From Neurospora tetraspora (Eukaryota > Ascomycota > Sordariomycetes > Sordariales > Sordariaceae), in assembly GCF_033439725.1 (NCBI RefSeq), contig NW_026944386.1, positions 2,914,001-2,978,000 of the forward strand: 64,000 nucleotides of DNA, given 5' to 3'. The position numbers were made by a program, and so were the translations under genes. The stretch's first letter is position 1; the number at the start of each line of letters is the position of its first letter. Positions 44,003 through 54,298 of this stretch are shown here, in pieces. Below the pieces are notes generated by a model. It ran no database searches. It worked only from the letters and a program-made list of their open reading frames with translations, and was not told where the DNA came from.

Positions 44003-45537
44003 ATGGCCCTTCGCCTCAAAAGAGGACAATCTTTGTGTTGCTTTCCCGTGCCTCTTCCACAAATGCGTGCTTTTGCTTCTACTTCTTCTGCAACCACAAA
44101 GCTGCTGCCCCTGCTACCCTACCGTCTTCTCGTGCGACCATCTCCCAACCGTCCCGCCCACGCCCACGCCAACGCCCACGCCCACCAGAGCGGGCTCTCC
44201 TTTCATCAGCGTCAGACCAACACCTCTTTAACAAAGCCCACCACACAAGTTCGCGAAGCTCGGAGCACAAGCAGCGCTGCCTTTTCTCTCATTGCTACTA
44301 GGCAACTGAGAGGCACCCGTAATACAACCACCATGGCGGGCGCGAGTGCGTCAACCGACAGCCCTGCGGGGTCAGATCCCCTCCATCCAAAGGTCAATAT
44401 GCCGCGAATGGTCTACGGCACAGCCTGGAAGAAGAACCGCACTGCCGACCTGGTCTACCAGGCCATCAAGGAAGGCTTCCGCGGTATCGATACGGCCGCC
44501 ATGAAGCGACACTACAGCGAGGAGCTGACGGGTGAGGGCATTCGAAGAGCCATCAAGGACGGAATCGTCACCCGGGAGGAACTATATGTGAGTAGTTTTA
44601 CCATCGCCCACCTAATTCATTTGCTCTTCAGAACCATATAAATTAACCCATATCTTGACAGATCCAAACAAAGTACACCCCCCACGACGACGCCTTCCTA
44701 GCCGAACCCGCCCTCTACCCAACCATAACCTCACAAGTCCTCGCCTCCGTGACCTCCTCCCTGCGAAACCTCGCCCACACCGAGTCCGAAGAGGACACAA
44801 GCTACATAGACTGCCTAATAATGCACTCCCCCTTCCCCGACCCTGTCTCCACGCTCGAGTGCTGGACGGCCTTACAGTCCTTCGTCCCGCACCGCATCCG
44901 CTCGCTGGGCATCTCCAACATTACCCTCCCGGAGCTGCAGTACCTGGTCGCCGACCCGCGCGTGACCGTGTACCCGACGGTGATCCAGAATCGCTTTCGC
45001 CGCGCTGAGCGCCGGTGGGACTACGAGCTGCGCCGGTGGTGCGCGAACCAGAACAGCACGCGCTGGAAGGGCGAGAAGAGGACGCGCTACCAGGGCTTCT
45101 GGACGCTGACGGGGAACAGGGCCGATTGGCCGACTCAGAAGTTTGTGAGGGAGTTGGCTATGGCGGTGCCCAAGACGGCGCAGGAGGTGGAGGCGCTGGA
45201 GGCGGAGGCGGCGGCGGCGGCAGAAACAGAAGAACAAAAAGAAGGGGAACAAGAAGGTGGGGGTGGTCTTGTTGACGGAGAGCCAGCAGGGACAGGGGAT
45301 CTTCTTGAGAGCGGGGATGGGGAGTTGGGGATAAGTCTGGAAGCCGCCTGGTATGCGCTGATCATACTGGGAGCGGACGTTGTGGTTCTGAACGGGACGA
45401 CAAGCCAACAACACATGAGGGACGATCTGGAATGTTTAGAGAGGGTAGAGAGGTGGAAGAAGACGCCCCAGGGGAAAAAAGCGTGGGATAGGTGTTTTGA
45501 GGGGTTCAAGGCGTTGGTGGGGATGCCGCCTCCTTGA
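44003..45537 (+). CDS. Aldo/keto reductase with N-terminal extension
   Basis: Two exons (44003-44587, 44662-45537; 74-bp intron GTGAGT...TTGACAG) encode 486 residues. An NADPH-dependent reductase of aldehydes or ketones is the expected role. The catalytic tetrad is complete: D163 (FRGIDTA), Y171 (KRHYSEE), K199 (IQTKYTP) and H250 (CLIMHSP). A downstream LGISNI also fits the family. An acidic insert at about 370-425 and an unusual C-terminal half depart from the standard barrel. The first ATG adds 110 residues rich in Arg, Ser, Ala and Pro with almost no acidic residues, resembling a mitochondrial presequence. A second in-frame ATG at 44333 sits in a better context (CCACCATGGCG) and starts a 376-residue protein that begins just before the barrel. 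Both forms may be made. Confidence 0.85.
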
Positions 45538-46361
45538 CCTGTGTCGGGTGTGCGTGTGACCAAAAAGGGGTGAGCGAATGGGCATGATTGGTGGGTGATA
45601 TGTAATAGAGGATGGATCTTAGGCGGGAGTCCGTGGATAAGTTATCTGACATACTGGCGATGTCTTTCTCATCCATATACTACTGACGACCATTAGTGGT
45701 GGGAAGAAGCGGGAATTCAGGATGAACGGAACTGAAATCGGACGGCGACAAAGGGGGCCCGACGGAACCGGGATGTTAATGGCCAGAAGATGGTGAGCAA
45801 AGAGTTGCTATGGATACCAATGACTTCCCTCCAATATACCAAAACTGATTCTGCTCTGTGAGCACTGCATTACTATACCTCGACGAAAAGGTTCGAAAAA
45901 AAGGGAAACAGGTTTCGTTCCGAGTGAACTCGCTTCGCAACTTGGAAAGTGTGTAAATAACCCTAACCCGTGTGGATTGCTGAGCCATGAAAAAGGGGCA
46001 CCAACGAAGCAATGCAAAGGGACGTTGTTCTCTTTACACCTGAACACTACAAAGATTGCTGACAGATATATGCTATACAAAGGCGAGCGGATTAAGTCAT
46101 CTCTTCCAAGCACAATATGTGGGCTTAGATTTCCAACTCCTGACCACCAGGTCTTTCACAGATAAACTGTTTCGAATCCTTCCTTTCAACTGACTAATCA
46201 TTCATCACTCCTCTCTTACTAACCGTAACTAAGTCCATACAGACACTTGACAAGTTTAATCAAACATCAACACCCATCCACCCTTCAACACCCAATCCAT
46301 CTCTCTCTGTCCCTCCCCTCCACGCCCCCTACACTTCCATAAACCCGACCACCACCACTCA
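45538..46361. other. Convergent intergenic region, 3' ends of aldo-keto reductase and nic96
   Basis: About 0.8 kb where two genes run toward each other; it should hold both 3' UTRs. The right part is rich in CA and CT (46200-46350). No gene seen. Confidence 0.4.
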
Positions 46362-49300
46362 CTAATCAGCACTAGCCCGAGCCAACGCCTCAGTCAAATG
46401 CGGCGGCAGCCTGTACCTCAACATACTGGTATACGTCGTCAAGTCCACCGTGATCTGCTTCAATTTCGCAAGCATCTCGCGCGCCGTGCCGGCGTTGCCG
46501 ACGAACTGGCCCGTCAGCAGCCGCTCGCGCTGGCGCGTGCAGCAGATGATGGTCCACAGGAGCAGGTTTGGCACGTTAATGGCTACGGGCTGGGACAAGG
46601 AGGAAAACTTGGATGCGTAGGACCGGATCTTGGCGGGGTCGCCCATGCAATCGTCGGTGGGGAGGATGCCGAGGGAGCGGATTACCTGTGAGGGGGGAGG
46701 GGGGGTTAGTATTGGTTGCGTAAATTTTGTGGGGGAAGGAAAGGGGGAAAAGGGGAAGTGATAAAGGTTAAAGAAAAGAAAAAGGAAGGGGGGGGGGGGG
46801 GGGGGCGGGCAGTGAACATACATCAATAGCCTGGGCCCACTCGTTGCGCTGAATCATCTCCTTGATCTCGCTCATCTTCAACAACAAATTGCACGCAATC
46901 CTGTTCTGGCCGCGAATATGGTTCAAGAACATGGCGTCGCGCTCGTACATGGACATCATGGTGCGGGCCAGCTCAACAGGGTCGTCAATCGCGGCCAGGC
47001 TGAGGCTGGTTCCCTGTTGCGCGTTGGCAACCTCTCCCTCGGCACGGGGCTTGATGGGCACCAGGCGTAGAGGATCCTCGCCAATCTCGAGCGAGACGGC
47101 CTCGCTGAGGGCGCGGCTGACGATGGCGATGACGGTATCGTAGTCGCCCGCCAGGTGGTAGAGCAGAACGGCGTCCGTAGTCCGGCCGTTGTCGTCGGCG
47201 TATGTGGCGGCTTGGTGGGTGATTTGCGTGACGAACTCTTGCTCGTGGCCCAGAGCGATGAGAGAGCCGCGCTGCTCGATAACGCCGGGAATGCGGTGGC
47301 CGTCAGGCTTGATGTCGCCGATAAGCTTGCTAAATTCGCGGGACTCGAGGACAAGCTCACGGAGAGCCTCGTGGCAGAGTTGGGCCTGGGCTTGGCCGTT
47401 GCCGGCGGCGTCGTCGGCGTTGAGGCAGATGAGCACCAGGTAGTCGACGGCAGAGGCGGCGTTGGCAGCGCGGAAGTCGCGAGTGTAGTATCCTAGCATC
47501 CTGCCGAAGTTGATCTGCGGGAGACCACGGGTGCTGTAGGAAAGCAGCTCGTTGCCGGTGGTGAAGGCATCGGCGGGACGCAAGAGACCGTAGTAGCTGA
47601 GGGCGATGGCGAAGTGGACCGCATCGACATAGGAGAAGGGGTAAAGATAAGCAATAGCCTGCTCGAACATGCCCGCAAGAATCTGCATAAAGAAGAACAT
47701 GCCGAAGCTACCATTAGTATCCTCGGCAGGGCTCTTGGGGAAGTGCTTGAGGCCAATCTCCTTGATGCTGGCCTGGAGCTCGGGAAGGCCGTATGATTCG
47801 CCGGCAATCTCGAGCTCCTTGGCAGACTCGCGGGCGAGGTTGAACTGCAGCCAGATCCAGTCGTTGACATCTGTGTTGAGGTTGTCAAGACTCCTGTTGT
47901 TAACATCGCACCGACCGATAATCTTGTAGCAGGCCATGCGGAACGGGTCGATGGTGCCTTCGGGGGCGTTGCGGATGCGCTGGTTGTACTCGCTAGTGCA
48001 CCGATCTTGCATCTGGCGCTTGAGTCTGCGATCTTCGCTCGAGGCATAACTGTTGATGTAACCTGGGAACGTCCTGTCGATGCTGCGGAAGTGATGTTGC
48101 ATGTCGTTGACGTACGTGGCCGCCTCGTTCACAAAACCAGCGCGCAAGAGATAGAAAACAACAGCCCAGATGTACTCGCCATTGACAGACTGGAGGTCGG
48201 TGTTGTCGGGAACCAGCGTCTTGCGGGCAATACGCAGCCTGATGTACGCCTTGATCTTGCTGACCACATCGGGCTTGCCTCCAAGGTTCGCGTCCTGGGG
48301 ATGCTTGGCAATCAAAGCGTTGACCTCTTCGAAGAATTGCTTCTCCAAGTACCGGTTGGCGCCGTCGAGGATCTGCTTCCTCATATCGACAGCATTCTTG
48401 GAAAGGGTGCTGGGATCCAGGTACTTCTTGGCAAATGCCCGTTCCTTTGGCACTTGATCCAGATGGGGGTTCTCTCCAACGATCTCCATCATACCCCGAT
48501 ACGCCTCAACAATATGCGGCGCATGCTTGTCACCAGACCTGCTCTCCAAATCCGCGAAATCGCGGCAAACATAGACGGGCTCCTTGTGTTGCCGGGCATC
48601 GTTGATGTAGCGGACCTGCTCGGAAAGCTTTTCCTGCTTCTCACGAAGGAACCGGTCCTCCACCGAGCCGAAGGTGCTGACAGAGGTGCCGGCGTCCTTC
48701 TCGACATCCGAAAACTCTGGGGCATGGGAGCCAATCCGGCTTGGCGTGCCGATGATGGAGCGCTGCAAGCCTGACCTCGCATTCTGGGTAGCGCGAGGAG
48801 TCTGAGAGCCTCTGCGACGAGAACGACCGAACCCTCCCTCACGGACCGATCCGCTGGCACGCTCGGCCTCGCTCCTGGGCTGAATACCGAAGTGCTGGTA
48901 GATACGTTTCCGCTGTGCCTCCCACTCCATCGTCACGTTCTCCTCCAAGAAGCTGTCGAAGTCGCGGACGGACCGTTCCAGGCCGTCCGAAATCATGCTC
49001 AGCGTCGTCTTCTGCTGCAAGTTGGACAGGTATGTCTCAACATCCACCTCGTCCCTAGCACCATATCCGGTCTGTTGCCTTTCCGCCCGCGCCCCAAGGC
49101 CGAAGGCACCGAGATCTCTGATAGCAGCGCCTGGGTCGACGCCGGACGCGGCGAGGAAGTAGTGTGCCTTTCCATCAACGAGTGTCTGGGGGCCGACCTT
49201 CTTGAGTTTCTGACGAAGATCACCAAGGCCGAGCTGGAGACTTGGGAGGTCGCCGAGCGCCGTCTCCCCTTCGGCCTGCTTCTTGTTACGGGCGAGCAGG

Positions 49301-49974
49301 CTGTCGAAGAAGGCGCCGCTGGTCTGGTTGACGGGTGTAGATGTGTTGGCGGGGGCGGCGTTGTTCGTAGCTCCGAAGAGACTGGCGCTGGCGGTACCGG
49401 GAGCGCCCATGGTGGCAGGTTGTTGTGTAGAGGTAGCCGGGGCACCGAAGAGGGAGGGCTTGGCGGTCGTTGTCGATGTGCTGCCCAAGCCACCAAAGAG
49501 ACCCCCAGTGGTTCCGGCAGCTGGTTGTTGATTGGCAGTGGTAGTCCCCAGGTTTCCAAAGAGACCACCAGTCGCTGGCTGGGTAGTAGTCGTGGTGGCT
49601 CCTGTACCGAATAGAGATGGTTTGGCAGCTGTGTTCGAAGGAGTGGTTCCAAACAAACCGCCCGTGATTCCTGCTTGGGTCGTCGCGGTGCCGGTTGTCG
49701 CAGCTGGTGTGGTTCCGAACAGACCACCGCTGGCCGGAGCTGTCGCAGTCGCGGTGCCGCCGAAAAGGGAGGGAGTCGCTGGAGTCGTCGCGGGCTTCGC
49801 GCCGAATAAACTGCCAGTCGCTGGAGCAGCAGCTGTCGTGCCGGTCTGGGCCGTGTTGGTCGCCGGGGTTCCGAACAGCGAGGTGCCAGTGGTGGTGCCA
49901 GCAGTACCACCAAACAGAGTGTTGGTCGCTGGCGCGCTCGTGGTCGCTCCGCCCAGGTTGCCGAAGAGAGACAT
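46362..49974 (-). CDS. NIC96: Nucleoporin Nic96 (Nup93) with N-terminal FG-repeat domain
   Basis: Two exons (49974-46822, 46685-46362; 136-bp intron) encode 1,158 residues. Nic96 is the inner-ring scaffold nucleoporin that anchors the Nsp1-Nup57-Nup49 channel complex. The Nic96 family region covers about residue 230 to the end, with recognisable text such as DVNDWIWLQFNLARE, QINFGRMLGYYTRDFR and the helical C-terminus (VDLTTYTSMLRYRLP). Residues about 230-270 (DSLLARNKKQ...LGLGDLRQKLKKV) look like the helical motif that binds the channel complex. The first ~215 residues contain 12 LFG motifs (four of them GLFG) in a Thr/Ala/Pro-rich linker, typical of FG nucleoporins but absent from yeast and human family members as I know them. 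Start: MSLFGNL at 49974, since the frame's upstream codon is TTG. The intron contains an 18-base C run near its donor. Confidence 0.93.
46788..46805. repeat. Homopolymer of 18 G (C on the coding strand) inside the nic96 intron
   Basis: The run begins 16 bases from the splice donor (GTATGT, plus-strand 46816-46821) of the only nic96 intron. The intron is 136 bp, one of the longer ones in the window. Run length may be affected by sequencing error. Confidence 0.85.
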
Positions 49975-50544
49975 GGTGGTGGTGTCGATTTGGACCAAAG
50001 AAAACCAACGGCGTGTGTGGAAGATGCGGTGGGACGCGTTTGGTCGACGCGCGTTTGCTGTGCTGGTCTAGCAAAGCGGTGCCGTTTGGAGTCTTTTTGG
50101 TGATTTGTTGTTTGGCGTCGCCTTGTCGATTTGTTTTTCTTGAATTGACACCGCGAAGGCGGTAGCCCCAAAGCTTTAATGTGGGGCGCCAAGGAGCAGG
50201 TACATCTACTTCTCGCTGCACACAGCCTTCATGACAAACAAGGTACTGGGTACCTGCATTGTCTACGCATTTGCTTCCATCCCAGCTTCGACAGCAGCCA
50301 GGAGCAACGCCCAAGGAGCCAGGCACTACCTTTCAGGTACCAAGGACAACCCCTCTACGCTATCTAACAGCATTCACGGTTTTGCTCATCATTCATGCCA
50401 TAACGAAGGCATCATCATCCTGACCATCGGCACCGAATTACTTGCTGGCATCTAAGTCTATTGATTTACTGCCCACTACGTAACTCTAATCAACTCCACG
50501 CCAATTCCAGTTCTATATCTCCTGGCAACATCACGTATCCTCCT
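49975..50544. other. Intergenic region, nic96 promoter and kinase 3' end
   Basis: About 570 bp between the nic96 start and the stop of the FGGY kinase gene, both on the minus strand. It must hold the nic96 promoter and the kinase 3' UTR. No specific element identified. Confidence 0.4.
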
Positions 50545-52572
50545 CTAGTTGGCCTCTTGACCCTCGAGCGATGACCCCTTGAGGGCCGCATCAACCTTCT
50601 TCCTATACTCCTGCTGCGTCCTAGCCTGGTCAAGGAAGATCTCGTACTTGGCATCCAGAAGCTTCTTCTCAGCGGGATCACCGCGGGACCAGACCGTCTT
50701 GCCCGGCTTGCTCATGCGGTCCATGATGTCCCACAGAGGCTCCGTTGTGCCATCCGGCTTGGCACTGGCCGCCTTCGCTCCCAGCATGGCCGCTCCGTGC
50801 ACCACCGCCGCGTTGACGTAACGCGGGATCAGAACGGGCATGTCGCACGCCGTGGCGATCAGGTCCATCAGAATCTCGTTCTGGCATTGGCTGCCCGACA
50901 TGAAAATGCTCTTGATGGTGTGTCCGGCCGCGTTCATGGCCTCGACGATCTGTCTCGTCTGGAGAGCGATGAACTCCATTGTGGAATAGTACAACAGAGC
51001 CATGCCGTCCTTGCTCTTGTCGTTGCTCATGCCAATGATGGCGCCACGCATGTTGGGGTCAGCAATGGGCGACCGGTTACCCCAGAGGTCGCCGTAAAAG
51101 AAAAAGTGGCGGACCAGGTACGAGATGGATGGCGCATTGGTCTTCTTGGCCATTTCCTTGAGGTGTTCGTTGAGGTAGTCGTAGATGTTTTTCCCAGCAG
51201 CTTCGGCCTCCTTGAGGGTTTCGTCATATGCGACATGAGTCTCCAGCATGTGCTTCATGAGCTCGCCTGTGGCCGACTGACCTCCCTCAGCCATCCAATA
51301 GCCCGGGATCAAAACATCCCGGTACGGGCCCCAAACTCCGGGTACGAAAACCGGACCCTTGGACATGGCGAGATGGCAGGTCGATGTGCCAGCAACGGCA
51401 GCTAAACGGGTAAAGGCCTGCGATACGTCGTTGGGTGCTACACTGTCGTCGAGGGCGTCAGGGGACAGCTTGACCTTGGCTCCAACTGTTCCAATCCACC
51501 CGGCGTATGCGTCGATAACACCGCTTCCAATGGCAATTCCAGCGGGCAGGCCAAGCTGTTGAGCTGCCTCTTCAGACAAGCCGCCAACAAGCTCGCCAGC
51601 GCTCATCCAAGAGCCGTTCTATTTAATGGTTAGCCATTTCGTAAACAGTCCGCTCTCGGATCAGGCACTCACTACCCCGTCAACACCGCCCATCCTCATA
51701 AAATTGTCCTTTACGAGGTCGCCCAGACCAATGGTCTCGTAAAAGTCCTCTTGCCATCCCTTCACGCTACCATCGACGCCCACGGGCACGAACCCCTGCT
51801 TACACACAGTGCTGCAGAAGCTTCGGGTCTCCTTCCCAGTCGCCAGGTAGGTCAAGGCATCCGTCAAATCGAAGAACTTGCAGCGGGCAAACAGCTCGGG
51901 CGGCATGTTGTTCTTGAGCCAGAGGACTTTGGGGATCTCCATCTCCACGCTCATCTTGCCGCCGACATAACGGAGCAAGTTGTGGTTGGTGTTGTTGATT
52001 TTGTCCGCCTCCGCCAGAGGGCGATGATCGAGCCACAGGATGACATTTCTGTCATTGCCGTCGTTCTTGAAATCCGGACCGGTTACGGGAACAGGTTCGT
52101 TGGTGTCGTGGGTGAAAACGGCCAGCGAGCATGTGGCGTCGAATCCGATTCCTTTCACCGAGTTCGGGTCCACTTTGGACTCGGCCAGTACCTGCTTCAC
52201 GCAGTAGCAGATGGCATTCCAGATGTCTGTCGTTGATTGTTCCTGGATGAGGCGTCAGTTTCAGAGTTGGTAGATCTTGTTTTCACACATACGTAATGCG
52301 AGCCTTCATAGCCCGAGGAAGGCGTCCATAGCTTGATGTTTTGGGCCGCGAGGGCCTTGATGTCGCCCGTCGAGTCGATGATACAGGCTCGGGCTGAACC
52401 TGTTCCGACGTCGATACCAATGTAATGATTCTGTGACACTCTGCGGTGAGTTTTGTGTTCTCAGATGATCAGGAATGGCGAGGATTTCCCGAACCTGTGA
52501 AGACCTGTTCTGGAGTTAGCTGGTGACGTTACATGGCAGTGAGTGAGAGTGGTCTGTTTCCACTTACGACAT
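50545..52572 (-). CDS. FGGY-family carbohydrate kinase (D-ribulokinase-like)
   Basis: Four coding exons encode 598 residues: 52572-52568 (ATGTC only), 52440-52293, 52242-51673 and 51618-50545. The introns are 127, 50 and 54 bp with donors GTAAGT, GTATGT and GTGAGT. The protein would phosphorylate a pentulose such as D-ribulose with ATP, as do YDR109C-type fungal and human FGGY proteins. N-terminal ATPase-fold text YIGIDVGTGSARA (about residues 8-20), GFDATCSLAV, WLDHRPLAE and the C-terminal GSGVIDAYAGWIG and MSGSQCQNEILMDLIA are diagnostic. Length matches the eukaryotic FGGY group. The first exon holds only five coding bases. It is inferred because exon 2 otherwise starts with GTG, and the ATGTC plus GTAAGT junction restores an ATG in frame (MSVSQNHYIG). 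It shares a ~1-kb divergent promoter region with the SMN gene. Confidence 0.9.
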
Positions 52573-53536
52573 AGCTTCTGTATTTGGTGAGGCCGAGGGA
52601 TGACGGGGAACCGAGCTGGTGGACCGTTCGCGATTTGGTCTAAGTTCTCGAAGTTTTGACTACGAGAAACTAAGGGAGAAGGAATATCAAGAAATTTCAA
52701 GAGGAAAGATATCGAGATGGGAAGCTCTAGGAGGAGCTCTAGCTCTTTGTACCTGTTGGATCGCGGGGAAGCGATTAGGCTATAGCATGTACCCCACACT
52801 CTCTCCCCACGCTATAGCTTCTTCTCCAAACTTCTCCAGTGCCATCCCCCCATCTCAGTCAGGTACCCGGTCATCGGACTCGCAGAGATATCTAGGGCTT
52901 GGGAGAATTGCTAGATCAGCACGTTGATCTCCGTATTTCCGAGACGATGCAGCGTTCAAGGCGCGGCCAGGCGTTGGCTTCCCCTCTTCATCTGGCATAT
53001 CTCAGTGTGCAAACGAGTACGTAAGGATCAATTGCGATCATCCCGTTCTTAATGCCAGGCGGTACCAAAGGTCAAGGTGTCTCCGAGGGACGCCGGAAAA
53101 CAAACGTGGTGGTCCACTCTCGGCCCCGTCCCGCCGTGTCCGACTCTGCCCTACGGCGGAGGTTTTCCGGGGTCCCGCCAGTCGGACTTGGATTCTCATA
53201 GAACTCCGACAACGAACCATTAATTTCTCAGCTCAGTCCTAAATCCTACAATGATCATAAATCCAGGCTGTTGACGACGAGTCTGGTTGTTGCAGCTGAT
53301 GCGCAACTCTCTTCATGGGACAGCGAGTTGCAAACAGTTGGTAATAGAGGGCCTGTGCGGTAGGGTCGCTAGAGGAGAGACGAAGGAAGATGGTGAATTG
53401 CAAACGGGACGCGGGGTGCACTAACAATTTTCACCACCAAAGATTCCCACAATCGGTACAGGCAGCAACAGCATCTCACCCTTCGCAAACCACCAACGCA
53501 CAAACGCAGAGGTCTCACCTCATTTTCAATTCAGCA
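52573..53536. other. Divergent promoter region, FGGY kinase / SMN
   Basis: About 960 bp between two genes transcribed apart. It should contain both promoters. An in-frame upstream ATG for SMN lies at 53390 (adding 49 residues), which I do not favour. No named regulatory site seen. Confidence 0.4.
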
Positions 53537-54298
53537 ATGGCATCCCATGATGAGATCTGGGACGACTCTGCCCTAGTGAACTCATGGAACGAGGCATTGG
53601 CAGAGTACAAGGTAAGAACTCTCAAGTCCACCCATTATCAGGAGGGTTAGCTAACCACGCGCTGCACAACAGAAATATCACAGCATACACGCCGAAGGAG
53701 CAGCACTTCCCGAGGGTGTCGCTGGTGACTTCAAGTTTGTGATCCTCCTTCATCCCTAAAACCTCCAAAGTGGAAAACAAATTGAGACTAAGCATGATCC
53801 ATTTTTCCAGGGATCAAAATGCCAAGCCTAGTGCTGCTACAGATGTCCATCAGCAGGAGGGAGAGGAGGTAGAAGAAGGAGAGGAGATGGAGGAGGACGG
53901 CGCGGCACCCGCTGTTGAAGTCAAGGTGAGTCAACCGAATAAATATTCATTCATCTCTTCAATGTTTCGTCAGCTTGAACAGACTAACCAAGGAATAGAT
54001 CGTTGAAAGCCAGCAACCAGCAGCTGCTGCTGGTCCTACCGCCGCCACCGCGACGAGCTTACCCGGTCCCGGGCCCCAACTGATGTTGGGCTCTGTGCAA
54101 GATGAAGAGCTCAAGAAGCTCTTGATGTCATGGTACTACGCAGGTACGTGTCATATAAACCTCAAGCCAGGCCACACTCTTTGCTTGGACATGAACGTGA
54201 ACATGAATGGCTAATTAGGATTGTTTCGTTCACCAGGCTACTACACCGGTCTTTATGAAGGGAAACAAAAGGCTTTGCAGGAACAGGCACAGAAGTAG
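53537..54298 (+). CDS. smn1: Survival motor neuron (SMN) homologue
   Basis: Five exons (53537-53611, 53673-53734, 53811-53925, 53999-54143, 54237-54298) encode 152 residues. SMN acts with Gemin2 in assembling Sm rings on spliceosomal snRNAs. The N-terminal motif IWDDSALVNSWNEAL (about 7-21), continuing to KYHSIHAEG, is the Gemin2-binding helix. The C-terminal YG box (LLMSWYYAGYYTGLYEG, about 125-141) mediates oligomerisation. Between them is a short acidic Glu-rich and Ala/Pro linker. There is no Tudor domain, as in the fission yeast protein (152 residues, the same size as I recall it). Introns are 61-93 bp with good consensus, and all junctions keep the frame. A start at 53390 would add 49 residues without homology, so 53537 is preferred. 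Confidence 0.93.

Noticed and set aside
41464-45537. Biosynthetic cluster of the two neighbouring oxidoreductases
   Set aside because: Only two enzymes, with no synthase, transporter or regulator next to them. The neighbours are housekeeping genes.
48999-50192. 397-codon and other long frames antisense to or offset from nic96
   Set aside because: They are shadows of the repetitive FG-coding sequence and have no family features.
53390-53536. Upstream in-frame ATG extending SMN by 49 residues
   Set aside because: The extension has no similarity to SMN, and the downstream ATG gives the exact conserved N-terminus.
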